64,000 bases of DNA from Deltaproteobacteria bacterium (lineage in GTDB: Bacteria > Myxococcota_A > Polyangia > JAAYKL01). The DNA lies in the NCBI GenBank assembly GCA_016935665.1, contig JAFGQN010000096.1:33970-97969 (forward strand). Direction: 5' to 3'. Below are positions 49,318-58,133 of the stretch, one piece after another. Both the position numbers and the translations under genes were made by a program. Positions within the stretch are counted from its first letter, which is position 1, and each line of letters begins with the position of its first letter. The notes under the pieces were generated by a model. The model did not search any database and had not been told where the DNA came from. It saw only the letters and a list, made by a program, of their open reading frames with translations.

Positions 49318-52317
49318 TTACCGTTTGCGGGCTTTGGGCATGGCGCGTTTGAGGCTTTTGGCGGCGTGACTTCTCAATTTGAGCAGGTACGACAGGTTTT
49401 TTCGGGAAATTTTTTCTGCCCCGTCCGCCACATCGCCATAAAACATTCCCACCGAGAAGGAATTGACGAGAACGGGGTAGAGCAGGAACTGCTGGGGAAG
49501 TGGCTGAAATAATTCGCGATACCAGGTGGGCAGTTTGCTGATGTATCCTTTGGTGTTTAAATCCACAAACATGTCTCTGCCCTGCGCCATTGCAGTGGTA
49601 AAGAGATCGCCGCTGCGGGAATGCTTGAATTGAAATTGACGAATGAGATCGTCTATTTCGTCGCCAAAGCCGCTTCGGGCGCGGATTGTGTCGGTTTTGG
49701 AATCGTACAGGCAAAAAAGGACACGCGACAGCTTGAGCCCCCGGTACATGGTTTCCAGCACAATCGAAACGATATTGTTCATATCTTCGTGACGGGCCAC
49801 TGCCGAAGCCACTTCATCAACGCCCTGAAGTAATATCCGTTCCCTGGCCACCCGTTCTTCACGGGCAAGTTTTTCCGGCGTATACGATATGAGTGGCCGC
49901 ACTGTCCCGTCGCTCGCGGGAGATATTGTCAATGCATCCGGCACTGTGGAGACCTGTTGACCGCTCCAGGCCATGATGCGCCGGATAAGTGGACTCTCCT
50001 TGAACCCCAGATTCATGGCTTCGGAATAATCTCCCAGCTTGGCAGACAAATCTTCGTAGAGTTGCTCCAGCTCCCTGGCGTCCATATGAAAGGTGTCTTC
50101 GTATTTGCGCAGCAATGCGTTCATATCGTCGATTCGGGTTTCCAGAGAACCGTGGGTGGACATATAGGTCAGCTCGTTTGCAAATGCGGCCACGTTTCTT
50201 AATTTTTCATCAGATGTTTGCGGTTTTTTCAGTGGACCATCGGGGAGTTTTCCCATGGATTTGAGAATGGATTCGGGCAGAGACCATTCCCGTCCCAACG
50301 CCTGAGCCAATTCTTCGAAGGTCACGCCCAGCACATCGTTGGACGCGCGCTCTTCGGACAGTTTTTTTTGCCGCATTACTTTGAGAATCTGTTGATATTT
50401 GGTGGGAAAATAAAATGCCACCAGATTTTTTCCAAGGCTTCGCATCATGGCGCAGACAAACGCCTCCTCGATATTCAGATTGCTCACTTTGCCTGCAATA
50501 TGGCGCGCGGTCAGTCCGCTCAACAGTGACGACAGCATTGAGTTGGAGAGCGCTTCGGCCTGAGGGCCGGCCTGCATGCAAAAATGGTCAAACATGAGTA
50601 GACCGAGCGCCGCCTGCTGCACCTGATCAAATCCCATGAGCACCACCGCCCGCGACACGGTGGTCACCTTGCCACGCACCTGACCGTAATACGGCGAATT
50701 AATCAGTTTTAGAAGTTTATTGGTAAGCGAGTAATCCTTGAGAATCACATTGGAAAGCTGCCGCGCGGAGACCGACCGGCTAACGACTTTGCTGTTCAGC
50801 TCTGAAACATGCCTGGATACCGCCGGAAAATCCCGCTTGCGCTTCATTTTTTTTATCAGTTCCCTTTGGATCTCTTCCTTTGAGCGGTTCGGGCTTGGAA
50901 AATCGGTGTCGTACATATCCATTGGAGAAATGCCATTTTTTTTGTTTGGCTTTTCCACAACGGTTTCCACTTCCTTAGTGGCGCGGTTTTTATCTGTGGG
51001 GCGTTCATTGACCGTTTTAACGGCTGTCACTTTCTGAGCATTTCGCTGTCCGGTTATTGACATCGGCAATGCTCCGGATGGCCCGGTCCGCTGCGTGCGT
51101 TCTGAAGGATTTGCCCCTCGCACCGGGGCCGTATTCGCCACTGAATGAGGAGGCGTTGCTTTTTGCGATAGAGGACCGGAAGCCACCTCAGCGACCTGTC
51201 GTTCAGCGGAAACGGGGACAGCAGGACGCGCCTCGGTGCTGATTCGACCTGTTTTATCCTCTATCACCCTGGACAGTGTGGATTCAATATGGATGGGCGC
51301 CTGCTGATGGGTTTTTACCAGATTTGTTAAAAACGTGGCGATTTCCGCCATGGACTGGGGGCGCTCTTTTTCTGATTTTGCCAGGGTCATCATCACCAGT
51401 GTTTCCAGCTGCCTGGGCACCGTGATGCCTGAATTCGCATCGCGAAACGGGGGCGGAACGTCTGTGAGATGTTTCACCAGAAGGGCCATCGGCTGGGGTG
51501 CAGTAAACGGTAATGTGCCTGTCAGCATATGATACAGGATGACCCCCAGTGAATATATATCACTGGCCGGGGATAATTGTTCTCCCCGGATTTGTTCAGG
51601 CGACATGTATTCCGGAGTACCGAAAATTTCACCGGCGGCAGTGAGTTGGGTCTGATTTTCCCGGTTTTTGATTTTGGCGATTCCAAAATCCAGCACTTTC
51701 ACAATGTTGTGCATGGCGCCCCGGCTACTGAGCATAATGTTATCCGGCTTGAGGTCTCTATGGATGATACGATTGTTGTGGGCCTCCTCCAGTGAATAAC
51801 AGATTTGGATGGCGATTTCGCAGGCGCGTTCCCAGTCGAGGGCGCCTTGCTCTTTTATCAGTTGTGAAAGCTCGGTGCCTTCGAGGAATTCCATTGCGAT
51901 ATAGAGCGATCCATCTGCGGTGGCGCCGAAATCGTAGATGGTGACCGTGTTGGGGTGGGTCAGCATACTGGCGGTGGCAGCTTCATTCTTGAATCGCTCC
52001 AGCAGGTTGGCATCACGGGCATATTCCCGATGCAGCAGTTTTAACGCCACAGGTCGCTCAATGCCGGTCTGAATACCGCGGTAAACAACCCCCATGCCGC
52101 CTTCCCCAATTTTTTTTTGCACAATAAATCTATGGCCGATTAGCTGACCAATGAACGGGTCATCCTGTATATTTATTTGCCCGGTGGCCGTCCTGCCCAG
52201 GGGCGAGCCACAGGCGTTGCAGAATTTGGCGGCTCCCGCATTGGGGCTGCCGCAATTGGGGCAAAAAGTCTGGATTTCGTATTCAACCTGGTTGTTCACT
52301 GATGTCGCCCTGGCCAA
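49318..52317 (-). CDS. Multi-domain Ser/Thr protein kinase: zinc ribbon, kinase, HDOD, GAF-like
   Basis: 999 residues from TTG 52317; GTG 52299 is an alternative start. Order: zinc ribbon CPNCGSPNAGAAKFCNACGS (about 19-38), kinase (about 65-325; GEGGMGVVYRG, VALKLLHRE, HRDLKPDNIM near 185, DFGIAK near 209), a Pro/Thr-rich linker, an HDOD domain (about 480-720; FPAVSRHVSELNSKVVSRSVSARQLSNVILKD, LLKLINSPYYGQ) and a GAF-like domain (about 820-995; RILLQGVDEVASAVARHEDMNNIVSIVLETM). All kinase catalytic residues are kept. HDOD proteins link to cyclic-dinucleotide and motility control elsewhere. No transmembrane helix, so cytoplasmic. Confidence 0.9.
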   Translation of the reverse strand: MARATSVNNQVEYEIQTFCPNCGSPNAGAAKFCNACGSPLGRTATGQINIQDDPFIGQLIGHRFIVQKKIGEGGMGVVYRGIQTGIERPVALKLLHREYARDANLLERFKNEAATASMLTHPNTVTIYDFGATADGSLYIAMEFLEGTELSQLIKEQGALDWERACEIAIQICYSLEEAHNNRIIHRDLKPDNIMLSSRGAMHNIVKVLDFGIAKIKNRENQTQLTAAGEIFGTPEYMSPEQIRGEQLSPASDIYSLGVILYHMLTGTLPFTAPQPMALLVKHLTDVPPPFRDANSGITVPRQLETLVMMTLAKSEKERPQSMAEIATFLTNLVKTHQQAPIHIESTLSRVIEDKTGRISTEARPAVPVSAERQVAEVASGPLSQKATPPHSVANTAPVRGANPSERTQRTGPSGALPMSITGQRNAQKVTAVKTVNERPTDKNRATKEVETVVEKPNKKNGISPMDMYDTDFPSPNRSKEEIQRELIKKMKRKRDFPAVSRHVSELNSKVVSRSVSARQLSNVILKDYSLTNKLLKLINSPYYGQVRGKVTTVSRAVVLMGFDQVQQAALGLLMFDHFCMQAGPQAEALSNSMLSSLLSGLTARHIAGKVSNLNIEEAFVCAMMRSLGKNLVAFYFPTKYQQILKVMRQKKLSEERASNDVLGVTFEELAQALGREWSLPESILKSMGKLPDGPLKKPQTSDEKLRNVAAFANELTYMSTHGSLETRIDDMNALLRKYEDTFHMDARELEQLYEDLSAKLGDYSEAMNLGFKESPLIRRIMAWSGQQVSTVPDALTISPASDGTVRPLISYTPEKLAREERVARERILLQGVDEVASAVARHEDMNNIVSIVLETMYRGLKLSRVLFCLYDSKTDTIRARSGFGDEIDDLIRQFQFKHSRSGDLFTTAMAQGRDMFVDLNTKGYISKLPTWYRELFQPLPQQFLLYPVLVNSFSVGMFYGDVADGAEKISRKNLSYLLKLRSHAAKSLKRAMPKARKR

Positions 52318-52541
52318 TCATTCTCGTTCGAGTGGAATATCAGTCAAAAAGTGTCATTAGTTAATTCGGATATTCCCGTTTTTCTTTAATAGGAAACGAA
52401 AGGTATTTTTTCAGACGATGGATTTTGGACTTTTTCATTGGGCATGCGGTACGGTTTGGGTTGCCAAAGGGAGGGCTTTTGCCTAAGCTGCTCACAAATT
52501 TTCCTGCCCGTCCAGCGCGGGTATTATGACTTGGAGTTGGT

Positions 52542-52952
52542 ATGATTCGAACTGGGTGTTTAATTTTATTGTCCGTTGTTCTTTGTGCAACAGCCTGTCA
52601 GGTGCTGGAAACGGAGGAGTATGAACAGGCGGGGGACCCGTATGTCGGGCAGGGCAGTACGTACGACAAGGATACGGCGGCGGACACAACGGATTCCGAT
52701 TCCGTTTTAAACAGCGATAGTGAATCCGCGAGTGATTCCATGACAGATTCCGGGTCGGACAGTCAGTCGGATTCCAGCTCTGCAACAGATACGTCAGTTG
52801 TTCCTGACAGTGAAACCGTCACCGATTCAGACTCGGTAACCGATATTACAACCGATTCCGACACCATTTCTGATTCTGAAACCACCATTGACTCTGAAAC
52901 GGCGACGGATTCAGAAACGAACACGGATTCTGATACCGATTCAAATATGTAA
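52542..52952 (+). CDS. Short lipoprotein made almost entirely of Asp/Ser/Thr linker
   Basis: 136 residues: signal ending in lipobox ATAC, a 28-residue non-repetitive segment, then about 85 residues of DSD/DSET/DTD repeat, ending at TDSDTDSNM. Other lipoproteins of this design carry a folded domain after the linker; here the frame stops just where it would begin, so it may be a truncated gene or a stalk only. Its 3' end overlaps the ddl gene tail on the opposite strand by 12 bases. The antisense frames are also open because of the repeating hexamers. Confidence 0.62.
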   Translation: MIRTGCLILLSVVLCATACQVLETEEYEQAGDPYVGQGSTYDKDTAADTTDSDSVLNSDSESASDSMTDSGSDSQSDSSSATDTSVVPDSETVTDSDSVTDITTDSDTISDSETTIDSETATDSETNTDSDTDSNM

Positions 52953-53849
52953 TTTGGCGTGATCTGCAATCAACGCTACCAGTTGCTCAAAATCTGTTCC
53001 CGCATGCGCAGCGATTTCCGGCAGTAGAGACGTGGGCGTCATTCCGGGAATGGTGTTGATTTCCAGGCAAAATATTTCGTTGGAGGGTGTGAGAATGAAA
53101 TCCACTCTGGCCGCCCCACTGCATCCGATGGCGTCGAAGACTTTTTTGCCTTCTTTGCAGACCGCGTCGGTTTGCGCGTCGGTGATTCGTGGCGGAATAT
53201 GGTGAGTGGAAGCCCCTGGCGTGTATTTGGCATCATAGTCGTAAAATTCGTTGTGGGGCTCAATTTCAACCGCGCCAAGCACCTGATCATCCAGAACCGC
53301 CACCTGGACTTCTTTGCCCGCAACAAATTCTTCGACCAGGATGCGCCGCGAACATTTAAACGCCTCCGTCAGCGCCAGTTGGTATTCCGATGCCGTGCGG
53401 GCGATGCTGACCCCTACCGATGACCCTTCTTCAGCGGGCTTCACCACCACAGGCAGAGAGACTCCGTCGGGCAACTGATTGTCCCCCCCCTCGACCACCA
53501 CAAATCCGCCTGCCACACGAATGCCGGAATTCTGCAGTACGCGACGCGTCTGAACTTTGTCGATGGCCAGCGCCGACGCAAGCACGCCGGAGCCCGTGTA
53601 GGGAATCTGCATCATCTCGAGCATTCCCTGGACCGTGCCGTCTTCGCCATGTCGCCCATGAAGTACGATAAACGCTGCGTCGATGGCTGCGTCGCGCAGC
53701 TGTTTGTCCAATTGATGCGTTACGTCTATTCGAACAACCTGATGACCGGTGCGTTCCAGGGCGTCTGCGACGGCACGTCCGCCCGCCAGAGACACTTCAC
53801 GTTCTCGCGAAATTCCGCCGTACAGCACACCAATGCGTTTATATTTCAT
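52941..53849 (-). CDS. ddl: D-alanine--D-alanine ligase
   Basis: About 302 residues from ATG 53849 (AGAGGAAA five bases upstream), a normal Ddl length. ATP-grasp ligase blocks: VLYGGISREREVSLAGG, LHGRHGEDGTVQGMLEMMQIPYTGSGVLASALAIDK, PVVVKPAEEGSSVGVS, VEEFVAGKEVQVAVLD, AARVDFILTPSNEIFCLEINTIPGMTPTSLLPEIAAHAG. It makes D-Ala-D-Ala for peptidoglycan in the cytoplasm. The Tyr/Phe determinant of D-lactate use is not examined. It stands alone; the upstream divergent gene is the HARE-HTH protein. Confidence 0.95.
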   Translation of the reverse strand: MKYKRIGVLYGGISREREVSLAGGRAVADALERTGHQVVRIDVTHQLDKQLRDAAIDAAFIVLHGRHGEDGTVQGMLEMMQIPYTGSGVLASALAIDKVQTRRVLQNSGIRVAGGFVVVEGGDNQLPDGVSLPVVVKPAEEGSSVGVSIARTASEYQLALTEAFKCSRRILVEEFVAGKEVQVAVLDDQVLGAVEIEPHNEFYDYDAKYTPGASTHHIPPRITDAQTDAVCKEGKKVFDAIGCSGAARVDFILTPSNEIFCLEINTIPGMTPTSLLPEIAAHAGTDFEQLVALIADHAKLHI

Positions 53850-53992
53850 CGATTTCCTCTTTTTCTTCGGTCGCGCCAATGGTTCTGCGCCGTGTTTAAA
53901 ATAATGGGATAAATAATGTTGAATAATTGCTTTTTACAAGGGAATTCCATACTCTTTCTTTTGAATTAATGGAATCTTTTCCCTTGACAGTT

Positions 53993-54011
53993 GTCCGCTG
54001 CATCAGCGGAC
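53993..54011 (+). promoter_or_regulatory. Perfect 8-bp hairpin in the leader of the HARE-HTH gene
   Basis: GTCCGCTG and CAGCGGAC pair with a three-base CAT loop. GGAGG follows immediately at 54013-54017, 16 bases ahead of ATG 54034, which is an unusually long spacing. There is no T tail, so a terminator is unlikely. It may control access to the ribosome site. Confidence 0.4.
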
Positions 54012-54033
54012 CGGAGGTTTTGACGGATTATCG

Positions 54034-55491
54034 ATGACTTTTATAGAAGCAGCTTTGGAGATACTGCGCCGGGAAGGAACCCCGTTGCACGCAAAAATAA
54101 TAGCAGAAAAAGCAGTGAGCGCTGATATTTTGTCCCACGTGGGGAAAACCCCTCTGCAGACAATGTCGAAGCGGATTTCCGCGGCCGTCGCCAAGGGGAA
54201 AGGTCCGTTTTTGCGCGTGAAACCCGGCGTCTTTGCATTGGCGGAATGGCAGGACGATACAGGAAAACTGGCTTTGCCCAAAAAGCCGCCCCAAAAAGAG
54301 ACAGTACCAGCGACGCCGGCTGCCGAGGCCGCACCCCGGACAGCTGATGGCAACGAAGGTGGTGCGCCCGTCCCCCGTGATGGGTCGGAAATCCCGCGTC
54401 GTGACGATGGCGCAGATGCAAGAGGCGAGGAACCCACATCCCGCAGTCGTCGCAGTCGCAACAGGCGTTCAAAAAAACGCAGCCGGGACAGCAGGCAGCC
54501 AGAGCGTCGCCCCGCTGAAGGAGAACAGGTGGAAGTGCGCAATGGCACAGAAGATACGCGCCATTCAAATACACAAAACACTGCCGCTGAGAAAAACAGT
54601 TCCACAGAAAAATTCCGGGAGAAAGCCCGCACTGACAGGACGCCGCCATTCGGTGAAAGTGGCAGAGGCCAACGAACCGACGACGAAGGTCGGCAAAGCG
54701 CGCCTTCAAACGTGCCGAAGAGTACATCGTCGCCAGGGGACCGCCCCCGAAATGGAAACCGGGATGTTGCTGTTCTCGTTGAACAGTTTCTGGGGCAACA
54801 GAAACAGCCTCAGGGCGCCAAAGCCATTGCGTCGCGCCTGCAATTATCCGGCCCCAATGCGGAATTGATTGTGGAGGCCCTTTTGGATGCCGATAACCGC
54901 GAGCGGCGGCAACAGGGGCGACGTCCCAGATTTGTAAAACACAAAAGTGGATGGGCCCTCGTTGCCCGAGAGATTTCATCGGAAGTGGTACAACTGGAGG
55001 ATGAAATTTTTTTGAGCGCGCAGCGGTTGGCCCAGATTACTGAACGGCAGATGCAGCGGCGGCTGAAGAATCTGTCGACAGGTAAGTTGGCGCAGCTGGT
55101 GATTTTAATGCTTAGGCACATGGGATATTCGGAAGTGGAGCCGGTGGCCAAAGGCAAAGAAGGTGAGTGCCATCTTCGCATCAGCGATCGGCGGCAGGGG
55201 AGTCGATTTTCCACGGCTGTAGTCATTCATAACGAATCCGCCGGCCGGATGGTAAATGAAGTTGACGTCACCGCACTTCGAGGCACACTACACCATTACC
55301 GCGCGTCAAGAGGATTGATAATCACTCCTGGGGAAGTCTCCCCGGAAGGGTTTCGGGAGGCGGATGTCCCCAATTTGCCACCCGTGGGATTTATTGATGG
55401 CAGACTGTTGGCGCAGGAAATGGTTCGCTGTTCTGTGGGCGTTGAGAAACGCATGGTTCAGCTAACGTTTTTAGATGAATCCTGGTTTTAA
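54034..55491 (+). CDS. HARE-HTH protein with disordered middle and degenerate Mrr-like C-terminal domain
   Basis: 485 residues. The first 70 are a HARE-HTH (FIEAALEILRREGTPLHAKIIAEKA, PLQTMSKRISAAV, GPFLRVKPGVFALAEW), a winged helix also found in RNA polymerase delta and restriction enzymes. Residues 75-245 are disordered, rich in Arg, Glu, Pro. The final 130 residues resemble Mrr/PD-(D/E)xK folds (LAQLVILMLRHMGYSEVEPVAKG, LRGTLHHYRASRGLIITPGEVSPEGFREA, GFIDGRLLAQEM). The catalytic QxK of Mrr seems replaced by VVIHNESA, so nuclease activity is doubtful. It ends 18 bases before the kinase gene and may be cotranscribed. Confidence 0.8.
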   Translation: MTFIEAALEILRREGTPLHAKIIAEKAVSADILSHVGKTPLQTMSKRISAAVAKGKGPFLRVKPGVFALAEWQDDTGKLALPKKPPQKETVPATPAAEAAPRTADGNEGGAPVPRDGSEIPRRDDGADARGEEPTSRSRRSRNRRSKKRSRDSRQPERRPAEGEQVEVRNGTEDTRHSNTQNTAAEKNSSTEKFREKARTDRTPPFGESGRGQRTDDEGRQSAPSNVPKSTSSPGDRPRNGNRDVAVLVEQFLGQQKQPQGAKAIASRLQLSGPNAELIVEALLDADNRERRQQGRRPRFVKHKSGWALVAREISSEVVQLEDEIFLSAQRLAQITERQMQRRLKNLSTGKLAQLVILMLRHMGYSEVEPVAKGKEGECHLRISDRRQGSRFSTAVVIHNESAGRMVNEVDVTALRGTLHHYRASRGLIITPGEVSPEGFREADVPNLPPVGFIDGRLLAQEMVRCSVGVEKRMVQLTFLDESWF

Positions 55492-55509
55492 CAGGCGGGA
55501 AATTGGGAC

Positions 55510-58119
55510 ATGTATCACGCGAGACAGACAGCAACGAGTTTCACCTTTTCCGATCAGGAATTTCCTGTTCGCATGGGGAAATATCATCTGCTTTCGCGAT
55601 TGTCCAGGGATCCTATCAGTGAGCAGTTTCTCGCGGCGTGGGGCGTGGAGCAGGGGATTGATCAACTGCGGGTGATTCGCTGCGTGTATCCCCGGGTGGC
55701 CCAGGAAGCCGAATTTATCGGTCTGTTTCAGGAAGAGGCCCGTGCGTTATCGCGGTTGTCTTCCGATAATATCGCCCGAATTATGGAAGTGAGCGTGCAA
55801 AGCGATATCCCCTTTGTGGCCCGGGAATATGTGGAAGGCGTCACTCTCGACAGGCTTCTCACCCTCGCCCTGGAGCATCGACGCTCGCTGCCCTGGGAAT
55901 TGGCTGTTTATATTGCCACCGAAATTTTAAGAGGGCTTGATTATATTCATCGCCGTGAAGATATTCACGGTAATCCCATGGGCATGCGGCATGGCGATGT
56001 TCGCCCTGGAACGGTCATCGTTTCTTTTTCAGGAGAAGTAAAGCTTATCAATTTTGGCTCCATGCTTCGGTTCATTGTGGATGAAGTGACCCATGCACAG
56101 TTAATCGAGTTGCGCAGCGCGTTTATGCCACCGGAAATGCGTGACGACGTTGATCCTTCGGAAGCGGGGGACCTTTGGGCCGTGGCTATGATTTTGACCG
56201 CACTGATGGGGGGCACTCTCCCTGCTATCGGAACCGATAAATGGACGGCGCCGCAACTCAGTAGACTGGCTGAGGGCGCCCCGAAACAACTCGATAGCTT
56301 TCTGCTTCGCGCATTGCATGATAATCCCGCCGAGCGTTTTAAAACGGCTGCGGCCATGCGCAGTGTGCTGGTGGAAATTATGGGTGATCATGCAACGGGG
56401 CATTCTCCGGATGGGCTGGCGGCATTAACCCTTGAGTTGGGCTCGGAAGATGCGGCCGAAGTGAAAACAATGGTGCGCACCACTCTTCAAAAACCCGCTG
56501 AAATGTCACTGGGAAATACAACACAGGGTGCTGCGGGCGTTGGTCCCGGATATATCCTGGACGGCCGGTATCATTTGCTTCGCGAATTGGGTGAAGGGGG
56601 AATGGGTACCGTTTTCGAAGCCGAACATCAGGGCCTTGGTAAAAGATGTGCCGTTAAAGTGCTCCATGAGCGCGTCATGAGCGATGCCAGTACGGTGGAG
56701 CGATTTAAACGCGAAGCGCAGATTATTGGCAACATTGGGCATCCCAATATTGTGGGGGCCCAGGATTTCGGAATTTGCGAAAAAGGGTATTATTACCTGG
56801 TCATGGATTTGCTCGATGGCAAGCCGCTTTCCCATCGTATTTGGGAGAGCCAGCTGCCGTATTTTGAAATAGCAAAAATCATGTCTGAAGTGTGCGATGG
56901 ACTGGAAGCCGCACACAAGGCTGGCGTCATTCATCGGGACTTAAAGCCCGACAACGTGCACCTGACATCCCGCGGGGCGCGCATTCTGGATTTTGGAATC
57001 GCTAAAACCGTGGGGTTGGATTCTCAAAATGACGCACTCACACGGACGGGGCATATCTGTGGCACGGTAGACTATATCGCACCGGAACAGATCCGGGGTT
57101 CTTCCGACGATCCGCGTTCTGATATATATGCGGTGGGCGTGATGATTTACGAGTGCCTCACTGGGGAAACGCCTTTCCATGGCCGCACCGTGGGGGAGGC
57201 GCTGCACAAAGCGATCAATGACAAACTGGTCAATCCCAGCAAACGGTCGGGGAAAAAAGATATTCCCACCCAGCTGGAAGCCATTTGCGTGAAAGCGTTG
57301 AGCCGAAACGCGGAAAAACGGTTTGCCAGCGCACGGGAAATGGGAAATGCGCTTAGAGATGTGGCGTCGAAACTGGAAGCAAAGGAATTGAGAGATTCCG
57401 GCTTTGAAGTTAATGAATGTGACTCGGCAGATGATTTTGAATTTCATCGACGCATCCCCCTTTGGTTGCCTGTTGCGGCTGGCGTGTTGATTATCGCCAT
57501 TGTCGCATTGATGCTTTCATGGCATCGCAAAAGTAAAAGCGGCGGGGCGCAAACGGACTCGCTAAAAGTGGCGACCGCAAATAACGGAACCGCCAAAGAA
57601 GAAAACGCTGCGGGCGTCATGGTGCCGGGCGCGCAATTGCATCAACAGAATGGTGCGGCCAAAGGTGAAGAAGAAGGCGCTGGCGTTGCGCTCGATACAG
57701 ATGATCCCGATGTGATACGGATGATGGCTGAATTGCGGCACAGGGAAAAAAGTCAGGCACAGTCTCTGCAGCTTTCCCAGACCTTGACCCGGAGTGGGAT
57801 GGAAAAATTGCAGCGTCGGGATTTTAAAGGAGCGCGCGCGGATTTTGAAGAAGCTCTGCGGCATAGTCATCGCGCTGGGGATGCATGGTTTGGCCTTGGG
57901 AAGGCAGCGTTCGAACTGGGGGACTATAAGGCTGCAATTACAAAAGTGGAACGTTCACTGGTTTTTTCCAGCCAATCCAAAAAGATAAAGCGTCGAATAT
58001 ATCTCGGACACTTGTATCGGGTAAGCGGAAATCTTCAAAAAGCAAAAGCAGAGTGGCAAAAAGTGCTGGCCGAGAATCCCAATAATAAGGAAGCAAAACG
58101 CTATTTGGATTCATTGTAA
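55510..58119 (+). CDS. Tandem pseudokinase-Ser/Thr kinase with membrane segment and TPR
   Basis: 869 residues. Domain 1 (about 23-305) is kinase-like but degenerate: HGDVRP replaces HRDLKP (near 160), NFG replaces DFG (near 180), and no GxGxxG is evident, so it is probably inactive. Domain 2 (about 347-630) is intact: GEGGMGTVFEA, CAVKVLHE, HRDLKPDN (near 475), DFGIAK (near 494), DIYAVGVMIYE. A membrane helix follows (about 648-672, LPVAAGVLIIAIVALML), then a periplasmic part with TPR-like helices (about 763-869). The pseudokinase may regulate the second domain. The HARE-HTH gene precedes by 18 bases; a 2TM protein follows by 14. Confidence 0.88.
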   Translation: MYHARQTATSFTFSDQEFPVRMGKYHLLSRLSRDPISEQFLAAWGVEQGIDQLRVIRCVYPRVAQEAEFIGLFQEEARALSRLSSDNIARIMEVSVQSDIPFVAREYVEGVTLDRLLTLALEHRRSLPWELAVYIATEILRGLDYIHRREDIHGNPMGMRHGDVRPGTVIVSFSGEVKLINFGSMLRFIVDEVTHAQLIELRSAFMPPEMRDDVDPSEAGDLWAVAMILTALMGGTLPAIGTDKWTAPQLSRLAEGAPKQLDSFLLRALHDNPAERFKTAAAMRSVLVEIMGDHATGHSPDGLAALTLELGSEDAAEVKTMVRTTLQKPAEMSLGNTTQGAAGVGPGYILDGRYHLLRELGEGGMGTVFEAEHQGLGKRCAVKVLHERVMSDASTVERFKREAQIIGNIGHPNIVGAQDFGICEKGYYYLVMDLLDGKPLSHRIWESQLPYFEIAKIMSEVCDGLEAAHKAGVIHRDLKPDNVHLTSRGARILDFGIAKTVGLDSQNDALTRTGHICGTVDYIAPEQIRGSSDDPRSDIYAVGVMIYECLTGETPFHGRTVGEALHKAINDKLVNPSKRSGKKDIPTQLEAICVKALSRNAEKRFASAREMGNALRDVASKLEAKELRDSGFEVNECDSADDFEFHRRIPLWLPVAAGVLIIAIVALMLSWHRKSKSGGAQTDSLKVATANNGTAKEENAAGVMVPGAQLHQQNGAAKGEEEGAGVALDTDDPDVIRMMAELRHREKSQAQSLQLSQTLTRSGMEKLQRRDFKGARADFEEALRHSHRAGDAWFGLGKAAFELGDYKAAITKVERSLVFSSQSKKIKRRIYLGHLYRVSGNLQKAKAEWQKVLAENPNNKEAKRYLDSL

Positions 58120-58133
58120 AAGAAGGGTGAAAA

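Noticed and set aside
54041..54979. 312-codon minus-strand frame opposite the HARE-HTH gene
   Set aside because: It is the mirror of a disordered, Arg/Pro-rich coding stretch; no domain or ribosome site.
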